This document shows positions 10,995-20,985 of a stretch of DNA of 64,000 bases, one piece after another. A model generated the notes under the pieces. That model saw only the letters and a program-made list of their open reading frames with translations, did no database searches and was not told the DNA's origin. The stretch comes from Linnemannia hyalina (Eukaryota; Mortierellomycota; Mortierellomycetes; Mortierellales; Mortierellaceae). A program made the position numbers and the translations under genes. Each line of letters begins with the position of its first letter. Within the stretch, counting starts at the first letter, position 1. The stretch is taken from the NCBI GenBank assembly GCA_019671135.1, contig JAHRHY010000020.1, forward strand, positions 744,001 through 808,000. Reading direction: 5' to 3'.

Positions 10995-12218
10995 CTAGAA
11001 AGGTTGCCCGTGGGCGATGCCACGGGTGCCGGAAGTTGCTGTAAGGGGGTCTGGGGTGAGGGGTGTGGGTCTTGGAAGGGTCTTTGAAGGGTGTTTGAAG
11101 GGTCTTTGAAGAAGACTCGTTTAAAGATAAGGGTGCCACTTGCCTATTACCTTTTTCCTTTTTCAAGTGTAGTGTGACTGTAAATTTTTCACAACTACCT
11201 GTGGCCAATGGCATGCTTGGGGAATGTAGAGCTCATACCTGTGGAGTTTCCTGTTGTGCCATAAAGAATAATATCCCTGGTCCCAGCTGGGCCCAGCTGA
11301 CCTCCCTTATTAGATAGTCATCTTAGTAGCTGAGGAGCCATCCCCCTGGCCTTGTTAGTATTCATTATTCTCTCGGGTCACCCTCACTCGCAGTATATTC
11401 AAGATATCCTTGACTGCCCTTTGCTCTACATCACGCCAGAGGATTTCTTGCTTTTTAGTAGGCTTGCGAAAAGGCTCGTTCACAGCATACTGGCGCTTTG
11501 CGCTAGATGGCCCAGACGGCCACGCTCCAGCGGTCGCTTCCTTTTGCCGCAGGCGGCAATAGGGATCAGACAGCTACAGCTTTGCCCTTACGAAGTACTG
11601 GGGCTTTGCGCAAGAAAGTTTCTCTGGTTCGGGCTACGCCCTCATATCCTCTTGTCCCGTGCCCGTACGCTCGCTGCGCTCACAGGATACTGGCGCGCTT
11701 TGCGCAAGATACTCTTAATGGCCTTGCCCGTGACCATCGCTCGCTTCGCTTACAAAGTACGGGTGCTTGGCGCAAAAAAGGTCCTCTGGTTCGGGCTACG
11801 CCCTCACATCATCTTCTCCCTTTCGTACCCGTGCGGTCACAACATACTGGCGCTTCGCGCAAGATACTTTCGATTGTCTCGCCAGGGCGCGCGCCCGTGA
11901 CCATTGCTCGCTGCGCTCACATCCTCTTCAAAGCCCCTTGATTCGGGCTACGCCCTCATATCCTCTTAGCCCGTGCCCGTACGCTCGCTGCGCTCACAGG
12001 ACACTGGCGCGCTTCGCGCAAGATACTCTTGATGGCCTTGCCCGTGACCATCGCTCGCTTCGCTCACAAAATACTGGCGCTTCGCGCAAGACACAGGCGC
12101 TTCGCGCTGGCGCTACGCGCAAGATACTGGTGAGGGCCACGGCCCTCACAACATTTTTAGTTCGGGCTCCGCCCTCACGTGATATACAGAAATCGTTATT
12201 TTTTTAAAGAGAAAGAGA
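10995..12218 (-). mobile_element. Helitron E, non-autonomous, nested in Helitron A
   Basis: A 1224-bp element. The minus-strand 5' tip is TCTCTTTCTCTTTAA (ending at 12218) and is preceded by A. The 3' tip is CTAG (10995-10998), followed by T and preceded by a hairpin with stem CCCGTGG/CCACGGG (about 11011-11030). Both tips match the autonomous Helitron B, so B's RepHel could act on it. It has no helicase gene. Near its 5' half are arrays of short GC-rich hairpins. It is the near-identical sister of Helitron C and serves as the empty-site reference for the palindrome in C: CTTTTTAGTAGG at 11451-11462 is uninterrupted here. Confidence 0.85.
11490..12180. repeat. array of short GC-rich hairpins in Helitron E
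   Basis: Dozens of small inverted repeats with 3-5-nt loops, for example GGGCTACGCCC, GCGCTTCGCGC, GAGCGCAGCGAGC-type units, GGGCCACGGCCC and GGGCTCCGCCC. They are separated by short linkers such as AAGATACT or CTCACA. The long open frames across the array (in several frames) are repeat artefacts. The same array occurs in Helitron C (21915-22625) and, shortened, in the 5' part of Helitron B (20595-20945). Confidence 0.75.
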
Positions 12219-14363
12219 TGGTACCCGCGGCTTCGCTCGCGGAGGTGTGGGGCAAGTGTAAATTGACAAAAAAGTGGTGGTGGTTGATTATTGCAAAGTT
12301 TATTTATGATTGTCAGTTCCTCATTTCTCTCTCGCTTTTCTATTTGATTTTTTTTTCTGCCTTCACTTTTTTTTTCGTTTTGCCCTCCCTTCCTTATTTT
12401 TTGACGTCATATTTCCACAACTCGTGACGGCGTGCCAGGCCTGACTGATCCAAGCCATGGCCACGGGAAGGAGGTGTGAGACGGGACCCCTGGGAGCCCG
12501 AATGCCTATAGTTACACAACTTGGGTCGTATGAATGCCATAAAGTGGCGAACACCGAGCCAGCCCCCCGCATCCCCAACGCGACCTGTCAGGTGTGATGA
12601 GTCGAGATCTCGGGTCAAAGATATTATACAGCAGTCTCCTTTCTTTCCTTTAAATGCAATACCATCTTACCATGTAAATGTTGTACAACCTTCTCGTCCG
12701 CGTCACTCAGACTTTGTTTGACAAATCGACTCGTTGCCTTGGCGGGCCAAATCCTGTCCCTGTCGGTTTCCCTCCCTTGCTCAAACCCGCCTTCTTCTCG
12801 AGCTGTTATTTCTTGGGTCTTCCCCTATTCGACCGTCGCCCTTGCAACGTACGTGCCATATCTCCATCCTTTCAAAGTCTTCTATCGCACTTGCAATACC
12901 TTTTTTCTTTTTGCTTCCCTCTGTCAATGCATGTCGCGGTTCTTTGAGCTGGTACCAAAGGACGTAAAGGCAATGGCATTGTTGAAGGTCCGGATGGTTG
13001 CAAGAAATAGCCCGGAGAAAAAGGTACCACCTCTGAAAGGCTTTGTAATTCATCAAGGGAAGCTTAATGACCGGCGTTTTGACTCTTAGACAGTAGAGAA
13101 GCGTAGATTGGCGATTGTACGTCCAACACACTCCTGCGTTTTCAAAAGAAGTGATTAAATCGGGTATCAATAAAAATAAAGGAGGATGTAGAATAGTTGT
13201 AGGTAATATCGTAGACGGTTACCTCTATCCAATGTAAAGCACACAATTAGAGCATACCACGCTCATCGATCCCATGATCATGTACACTGTGTTGTCCTGA
13301 TTCTTAACAGCTATTCTATTTCCAAAAACACTTAGATCAGCAGGAGCAACAGGAGCAACGGAAGCAGCAAGGATCGTGGAAGGAGTAGGAGCAAGAGATT
13401 CTGCAACGATCATGCGCTGTCTGCTCATAAGGCAATCCGGATGAGTTGTAAACAATGGTGACGGAGTTCTCTGCAAGTATTACATATCATAGCAGAGGAC
13501 TGAGGAGCACCATGCAATGCGATGGCAATAGCTCGCTCATGTTACCTAAATGGGTCGGAATGGTTGGCGCCGGGCTGGAACCATGCGTGGCTGCTACAAT
13601 CATGCGTAACTGGGACAACCTGTGTCAGCGGGCTTTTCTCCTTCAGCAGGTCGTCGTTGTTGCTTATGTTACCTAAATGGATCATAATAGTAGGCCTTAG
13701 GCTGGAAGCATTCTCCCGTTACCAATGCCTCCGCCGCCTGATCGATGACCCATCTTCACTCCCTTCACCCTCCCACTCAACCGTTGTCTGACTTGTAGTC
13801 TCGAACTGTTGAACCACGTCAGCAATTGCAGCGTAAGCACCCTCGTCTGAAATAGTATCAAAGCTTGTTTCGCAGTTATCGCTATTATAAATTAGGAGTT
13901 GTGCTGCAAAGAGGCGGCAATCCGAGCAATTGTGGTCTGTTTGCCCTAAAATTACTGTTTGTTTTCATTTATAGTAGGGGCAGTAACAGCTTGTCGACCT
14001 TTGGAGACCGGTTCCACGTCCACGATACTTGGCACACCTACTGATGGAGGAGGAAGAGGAGGGAAAAGAGAGAAAAGAGGGGAAAAAATAAGAGGAGGAA
14101 GAAGAAGAGGAGGAGGAATGAGGAGGAAGAGTAAGGGGTGATGGCATTGAATTTGGCGGTGATAGTGGTGGTACATTTGGTGGAAAGGGAGTGCAGAGTG
14201 GAGGAAGTAGAGGGCGCGGTAGCAGTAGATCGACCTTGTTGAGTTGGTCGCCTTGGTCCGTCTGTATCCTGTAAAGGTCGTAGAAGGAGAGACATCGGGG
14301 GTGGAAGGGTAGTAAAAGTGACACGGTGAGAGCGAGTGGAAGGCATACTGGCTACTGACAGAT
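12219..14363. other. 5' part of Helitron A without a recognised gene
   Basis: Several short open frames occur (for example 12718-13089 plus, 12781-13170 minus, 12363-12618 minus) but none shows a motif I recognise. Direct repeats: a unit starting GTTACCTAAATGG and including a GGGCTGGAA-like stretch at about 13541 and again at 13667. A purine-rich tract (GGAGGAAGAGG type) at 14045-14135 is a low-complexity region. The GC-rich hairpin CCGCGGCTTCGCTCGCGG at about 12226-12245 resembles Helitron 3' hairpins but lacks an adjacent CTAG. Confidence 0.45.
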
Positions 14364-14453
14364 AAAAAAAAAAAAAAAAAAAAAAAGAGGAAGGAAAGGA
14401 AAGGAAAGGAAAGGAAAGGAAAGGAAAGGAAAGGAAAGGAAAGGAAAGGAAAG
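14364..14453. repeat. poly-A run followed by (GGAAA)n microsatellite
   Basis: Twenty-three A residues (14364-14386) followed by about twelve copies of the pentamer GGAAA. The neighbouring region 14528-14631 contains two copies of a segment with CTTACCGGCAGATCT about 62 bp apart, and 14696-14735 is CA-rich next to the Helitron A 5' tip. Confidence 0.85.
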
Positions 14454-14880
14454 AAAATATGCTTGTCCGTGAAAGTGAAAGAAAAGCCATCGGCTCTACT
14501 CTCTCCATTCTCCATTTTCGTATTTTAACATGCTTACTGCTTACCGGCAGATCTTCTTACCGGCATGGCTCTCATTCCGCAGTCGCATTTTAACATGCTT
14601 ACCGGCAGATCTGCTTACCGGTATGGCTCTGATTGCAACCCCCATCCATCTCTCATTTTTAATTTAATTAACTTTAAACTAAAAAAACGCACACTTGCAC
14701 ACATACACCAAACACACACCACACACACACACATTGAAAAAGAGAAAGAAAGATCATCACATGATTTACGTATATCAGGTGATCGGTGCAGTCGCTTTGT
14801 ATTAGTAGATAGAGACTAGAAAGGTTGCCCGTGGGCGATGCCACGGGTGCTTGGGGTTATTAAGAGGGGTGTAAAGGTAT

Positions 14881-17800
14881 TTATTCTTCAAAAAATCTCT
14901 TGAATACAACATTACGGGTATATACGCCTTGTCTGCCTTGGATGTCCCCATTCTCAATGAGGATTTTCAGGTTTTTTGGAGTGGTGCAGCGTGAGAGAGC
15001 AACGTACAACTGGCCATGGCCAAAGACGGGTTTGGGGAGGTAGAGTCCAACTTGGTGAAGGGTTTGGCCCTGGGCCTTATTGATGGTCATGGCAAAGGCG
15101 GGCTTGATGGGGAACTGGGTCCTTTGGAACTTGATTGGGAAGGCGAGGTCATCATCGGCATTGGTTAGAGGAACGCGAGGAATGAGGATAAATTGTCCAC
15201 GGTTAATACCGGTCATGATGTTGGCGCCAATCAGTGAGCGTCCGAGTTGTCGAACGATAAGGCGGGTGCCATTGCACAGACCTCGCGCGGGATGAATGTT
15301 TCGAAGAAGGATAATGGGCTGACCGACCTTGAGCTCAAGCATGTAGGGAGGTAAACCATTGGGCGAAAGAGTGTTGAGAAACTCTGGGGTATAGTGGCAA
15401 GCTTCGGCAGAGTCCTCGTCTGGGATACAGTCCATGGCATTATAGACGACGGGCTCGCCAGGCATCATCTGTGTTGCTAAATCGTTCAATCGATCGACTT
15501 CGGCGTTGAGGCAAGTGAGGAGGACGCGGTCAGCCATAACCTCGGCTGTAGGTGCAGCGGTATCAAGGCCAGGGTAGATTGTGCGGATGAGCTGCCTTTG
15601 GGGTTCGTTGTCGGCGTTGGGAGGAATGGGCTGAAAGAGGAACTGGGTGGGGATTTTGATGTAATCGTTATGTTGTCCGGAAGTGACGGTAGGCTCTCGT
15701 CCCTCACCGATGCGAAGAAGAAACTGAATAAATTCCTCGTTTTCCGGGTCTTGAGCGACTCTCATATTCTGTGTGAGAATGAGAGATTCGACGTGGGGCC
15801 AAAACTTGGAGAATCGAAGGCTTGAATCCTCGATTTGTCTTTGGGTGGCACGCTGGACAACGGGGGTAACTTGGCGAAAGTCACCTCCAAAGATGACAAT
15901 TTTGCCTCCGAAAGGCAAGTCAACTTTCATGACGTCTCGGAGGGATCTATCAACGGTCTCAAAGGTATGGCGATGAGTCATTGGAGCCTCATCCCAGATG
16001 ATGGCGGCGGCGTCACGAATCCTTTCGGCCAGGACGTCGTTTACAGGAATGTTGCAGGTAGAGGTTTCCGAGACTTTGAGGGGAATCTTGAAGGTGGAGT
16101 GAGCGGTGCGGCCTTCATGGAGGATCAAGGCGGCGATTCCAGAGGAGGCGACGGTGATTATTTTTCTGCCGAGACCAAGGACATGAGCGATCAAGGTGTT
16201 GTAGATGAAGGACTTTCCGGTTCCAGCAGGGCCGTCGATAAAAAAGATTTTTTTAGGGGTAGGGCGGCCTTCGATAGCATCGACGATTCTTTCAAAGGCG
16301 GCTCGTTGACCTGGATTAAGGAGGTCGTGGTTGTTGGGGGGAGGGGGAAGGTGAATGTCGTTGAGGTCATCAATGTGGTCGTCAATGTTGTCGCCTGTGA
16401 ACAGCCGATGCAATTCAGGGAATTTGTCAAGGCCAGAGTTTTCGTCCATTTCGATCAGGATCCTATTGATGTCCGCCAGAGCAGCATTTCTTGCGCGTAT
16501 TTCATCATGGCCCAGAGGAGGGTCGACTGGAGGTAAGGGAGCGTCGACTGCCGCGTCGACTGCGTCGACTGCAGCTTCGACTGGAGCCAAGGGAGGATCG
16601 ACTGGAGGTAGGGGAGCGTCGACTGCAGCGTTGACTGGAGGTAAGGGAGGATCGACTGGAGGTAAGGGGGGATCGACTGGAGGTAAGGGGGGATCGACTG
16701 GAGGTAAGGGAGCGTCAACTGCCGCGTCGACTGCGTCGACTGCAGCGTTGACTGGAGCCAAGGGAATATTTTGAACAGGGTTGGCAAGGCGCAGACGGCG
16801 AAGGTAGTCGTATGAAAGGTCGCCTGCAAATCGCAGCCATAGGTTCAAAGGGGCCGATGGATCGCAGTGGCATAGAACCCATGAAAAAAGGTGACGGAAA
16901 CGGGCGGGCATCTGGGCCACAATGGCTTCTTCAAGAAGGTCGAACCATGCTTGATCATCTTTGAACAGTTGGCGAACCAAGGCTGCCTCTCTGAAGGTGT
17001 CATAGATGATTTGTCGGGTGTTGTCGTTATGATCGGGCACAGTCCTGAGGTATTGAAAGCTGGTGGCGCCTTTGACATGTAAAAGTAACAGTCGAAGGGC
17101 GTGGCGCTCGCGATCCTTTGGATGTACAAATAACAGACGGGTCATGACGCTGCAGCCTCTGGTGCGTCTCCTCCAGCTGTGGGTGCGGCTTTGCCAGCTA
17201 TAGTGTTTGGGAATATCGGAATATGTGTATTCTCGTGCCTCGGGGTCATTCTGGTTCAGCTTGAAGTAAGCCATCAAGCAACTGTCCTTTTGCGCATCGA
17301 CAACATCCTCCAGGTTGTCGTCGTCATCAAAAAGGACAATCTGATGATCCTCCAAGTGTACCTGCAGCCTCTGGATTGTGGGGGAACGTCCGTGCAACTT
17401 GAATTTGAATATCCTCCAGAGGGCCTCGCAGGAAGACACATATCTCGCATCTCGATAGTTATCGATCTCATTGATATCGTTGGGTCCGCGTCTGGGACGA
17501 TGACGCGCCACGGCAGGATGAAGAGCGATCATGGTTCTGTCATGACCCTTGTAGACGTACTTGTAGAGATACTTGACAGCGGCGACGGAGCAGCACACTT
17601 CGACATTGATGTGAGCGTTGTACTTTGTAGACAGGTACGGGTTGTGAGGAATGACCCAGCTGTTGTCTGCGGTGAAATTGTTTTTTCTGAAGGTTCGACC
17701 GTTGGGCCTCCTCCGGTACTGAGGATAGCTTTGATTGTTTACAACCGTCTCTTCCAGCAATGGCCGAGGATAGTTCTTGGTGCAGTAGAGGACTTCTGAT

Positions 17801-20316
17801 CCATCGACGACCTTGGTTGACATACAGGGAGCCGTCGGGTTTTGCGCACCACAGGGACCGTGGATCATTGACGACGTTACTGTCTCATATAAAAGAGGAC
17901 ACGTCTCAGGGTCAGGAATCTCGGCAGAGACTGTGGCATCAATGTCGTCGATGGTCTTGATCTTGCTTGCTGTTTCCAGGATGAGCAGCATGTGGGCGTG
18001 AGGCAAGCCGCGCTTCTGAAACTCGATCACGTAGGTATAGGCAATGACCTTGTAATATGAACAATAAGAAAGAGGAAATGGTGAGAAAAAAGTTCTTTAT
18101 TGATCCATATGACTATATACATAGGACTAACAACTACTTTAGATAGAAAAAAATAAAGAAAGTGAACAGACACTGAGATGTAACAAACCTTGCCAAAAAT
18201 GCCCTTTTCTTTCTTCCTGATAATGTCATTCAGGAAAGCCTGGAGCTTGATATGAAAGACTCGAACTATCAAGTCGGGTCTCTCGGCTGCTTTCTGACCT
18301 TCCATCAACTCGCTCTCGATTTCGGGCCACTTGGGATTGCAGGTAAAAGTGATGAATAGATCCGGCTTGCCCAAGCGGCGGACCATAGTCATCGCATCCT
18401 GGTAAAGCGCGGCCATATGTCGAGGACCGCCGGTAAAGGAAGAAGGCAGCACGATAAACTTGCCGGTGCCGCCGGCTGCATGGTCTTTCTGCATGGCATC
18501 CATGAGGCCCTTGTAGAGGTCGATGCGGAGTTTTTTCTGGTTATTCTTGATGTACGCCAATCTTCCGGATTCGATCTTTGCGTATTGATCCACCACATAC
18601 TGCTGGCAAAGACGACCAAACAGCCAAAAATAACACCGCGAATCGGTGTCACTAACGGGACGCACTTGGAGACGATAGGCGTAGTAAGCACGCGCCGTAA
18701 CAGACTTGTCCACGCCTTGGTGCTCCTCCACCTCTTCCTCACCCTCCTCCACCACCTCCTCACCCTCCTCACCCTCCTCCACCACCTCCTCACCCTCCTC
18801 ACCCTCCTCCACCACCTCCTCACCCTCCTCACCCTCCTCATCCTCCTCACCCTCCTCACCCTCCTCATCCCCCTCACCCTCCTCACCCTCCTCCACCACC
18901 TCCACCACCTCCACCACCTCCACCACCTCCTCACCCTCCTCACCCTCCTCCCACACCTCCTCCCACATCTCCTCCTCCTCCACCTCCTCCTCCACCTCCT
19001 CAGCGTCATGATCGGATTCCTCCATAGCTTCGGCATTAGGGTCTTCCAAGTCGTTCCCCTGTGGATCTCCTGCTTCTCCTGGATCAACCGCTTCGTCTTG
19101 TAACGGATATGCCTGCCTCGGCCTTAAGAAATAGGTCTTGAATTTCCAGCCATCTTCGCCTCGAGGATGCAAAAGTATATATTGCATTGGATCGTAGTCA
19201 GGATGAGTTTCATCGATCCTCTTCAAGTATCCATTCCTGCCTTGGATAACAATGTCCCTGGGCTCGGTAGCTGTATCATCTCCTGGCATTAGGACAGCAA
19301 TCTCATTAGCTGAGGGAAGGTCGTACTGCCGCTGTCTGCGCCCATTGGTCTCTCTCGCAGCCTTCAACACAATCCTGATTTCCTCGATAGGCCCATGCTC
19401 TGCTTCAAGCTCTCGGATATTCTTGTACGCAAGGCAAAACCGGTTGGTCTCCAGTATTGTTTGGATCTCTCGTAGCCGAACCTCATCGAAAACATCAGGA
19501 AAGATCTCCTGACGGCGAGCGGCCTGCTCGTTCGGATCGTGAAAGTAGATCTGAGCAAAGGTCGGTTCCTCGCCCTCACGGGCTCGCAACGGACCAAGCT
19601 CATGTACAACTGCTCCTTGGATCCGATATGTATACACACCCTCTCGTGCATTAGCAAGATCAAGATCGGTAGAGACGCCCATGGAGGTGAAGGACAATGC
19701 AGAGTTGTATTTTCGAATGTTGTCGCGAAATGTGTTTCCTGCAGCAGACTGCTCGCTAATAAACTCCAAGAGCCCTGGATCCGCGGCGATCTCTGGAATG
19801 TGGACTCGTCCCTGTAAACAGCATATCGAAAATAGCGGGAATTGCTTGCTACCGCCACTCCGTTCCTGAATCCAAACTCGTGCCTTGCAGTGCGGACATG
19901 AAATCATCCGATCGATCTTGTGACGGCCATCAACAACATCCGGTCCTCTAATCAAGTCTTCCGAGAAGACCTTCCTCCGAGCGAGCGGTACGTAAGTAGG
20001 CGGTGGTGGTCGAGGTGCAAGGCCAAGAACAGGGGCGGGGGGAGCAACGCGTGGCTCAATGTTTAGCGATTGCGCACGAACGCGCGCAATATAGGCGTCT
20101 CTTTCAAGTTGATCGATCAGCGTTGCCAGCCTAATAGATTTAATTTTTTTTTTTAAAAAAAAAAAGGTTAGTTGCAGCCATGAGAGGCATAGAAACTACA
20201 ATCTCAGTCAGAAACGTATGTCAAACATACCTTCGCGCATTCAGCATGCAGTCTTTACTTGAAGAACGTGAATGGCCTTCTTGAAGGCAAGCCGGACAGA
20301 TAGCAACTCTGGGCAT
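14881..20316 (-). CDS. RepHel: Helitron rolling-circle replicase/Pif1-type helicase
   Basis: A nuclear rolling-circle transposase: the Rep domain nicks and joins Helitron ends and the helicase unwinds. Three exons join in phase: 20316-20231, 20130-18189 and 18048-14881, with GT-AG introns of 100 and 140 bp, giving 1731 aa. ATG 20316 was chosen because exon 1 supplies the usual N-terminal zinc finger (CPACLQEGHSRSSSKDC). Exon 2 has a second Cys/His region (CPHC...CC), an acidic Glu/Val/Gly-rich run (about residues 370-450) and DLFITFTCNPKWPE. Exon 3 has HUH (PHAH, H693/H695), catalytic-type tyrosines in KYLYKYVYKGHDR (836-842), a (PLPPVDP)n linker, Walker A GPAGTGKS (1282-1289), DEAPM (1362), GGDFRQ (about 1400), INKAQGQT and LYVALSRC. 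No stop or frameshift seen, so it may be active. Confidence 0.9.
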
Positions 20317-20594
20317 CTACATTTGTTGATAGCAGAGGGCGAATTAATTAGTGTCTTGGTTGAGGTTGATGGAGATGCTTGTTGATTGCGTTTTCCTGAT
20401 TAGCAATGTTTACCTCTGTGTCGTTATCGTTATGCGTGTGGGGAAAGATGCAAAGAGAGAGAGGAATTGAGCTTGAGAGTGAAGCGGCGATGAAGGAGGA
20501 AGGATTCGGGAATGAAGGAAGAAGTAAGATCCAACCCATGACCCAAAAAAAAAAGAAAACAAAACAGAGAGCGGACTGCTTTTTAGAAAGCTCG

Positions 20595-20945
20595 TTTACA
20601 ACAGACTGGCGCTTCGCGCAAGATGGCCCAGACGGCCACGCTCCAGCGGTCCCTTTCGCCGCAGGCGGCAACAGGGATCTGACAGCCATAGCTTTGCCCT
20701 TACGAAATATTGGCGCTTTGGGCAAGAAAGTTCCTCTGGTTCGGGCTACGCCCTCACATCCTCTTTTTAGTCCCTTGATTCGGGCTACGCCCTCATATGC
20801 TCTTGTCCCGTGCCCGTACGCTCGCTTCGCTCACAGGATACTGGCGCTTCGCGCAAGATACAGGCGCTTCGCGCTGGCGCTACGCGCAAGATACTGGTGA
20901 GGGCCACGGCCCTCACAACATTTTTAGTTCGGGCTCCGCCCTCAC
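20595..20945. repeat. GC-rich hairpin array in Helitron B 5' region
   Basis: A shortened version of the hairpin array of Helitrons C and E (GGGCTACGCCC, GCGCTTCGCGC, GCCGCAGGCGGC and similar units), lying between the RepHel start and the 5' tip. It shares about 100 bp of terminal sequence with C and E. Confidence 0.7.
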
Positions 20946-20985
20946 GTGATATACAGAAATCGTTATTTTTTTAAAGAGAAAGAGA

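Larger units (their letters stand above)
76..14809 (-). mobile_element. Helitron A, large composite Helitron
   Basis: The minus-strand 3' end is CTAG (76-79), preceded by a GC hairpin (stem CCGCGG, about 86-104). The minus-strand 5' end is TCTACTAATAC (ending at 14809). The base outside the 5' tip is A and outside the 3' tip is T, as expected for Helitron insertion between A and T. Inside lie a small spliced gene, a minus-strand decayed RepHel in the right orientation for this element, a plus-strand decayed RepHel, a nested non-autonomous Helitron (10995-12218), and low-complexity DNA. The pairing of the two ends is inferred from orientation and neighbouring copies. The 14.7-kb size implies nesting or gene capture. 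Confidence 0.6.
14816..20985 (-). mobile_element. Helitron B, apparently complete autonomous Helitron
   Basis: A 6170-bp element. The 5' tip on the minus strand is TCTCTTTCTCTTTAA (ending at 20985). The 3' tip is CTAG (14816-14819), preceded by hairpin CCCGTGG-loop-CCACGGG. Its single large gene (14881-20316) encodes RepHel, and its stop lies about 60 bp from the 3' tip. The 5' non-coding part contains the same short GC-rich hairpins as the non-autonomous copies C and E. On its 5' side it is joined directly to the CTAG of Helitron C. On its 3' side six bases (TAGAGA on the plus strand) separate it from the 5' tip of Helitron A. Confidence 0.85.

Noticed and set aside
11507..12207. Several overlapping 140-180-aa open frames in Helitrons C and E
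   Set aside because: They are translations of GC-rich hairpin repeats open in more than one frame, with no conserved domain.
12363..12618. Minus-strand open frames in a GC-richer patch, considered as rRNA-related or a captured gene
   Set aside because: No rRNA or protein motif could be recognised with confidence.
18706..19103. Ser- or Leu/His-rich open frames on the plus strand
   Set aside because: They are the opposite strand of the Glu/Val/Gly-rich low-complexity run of RepHel.
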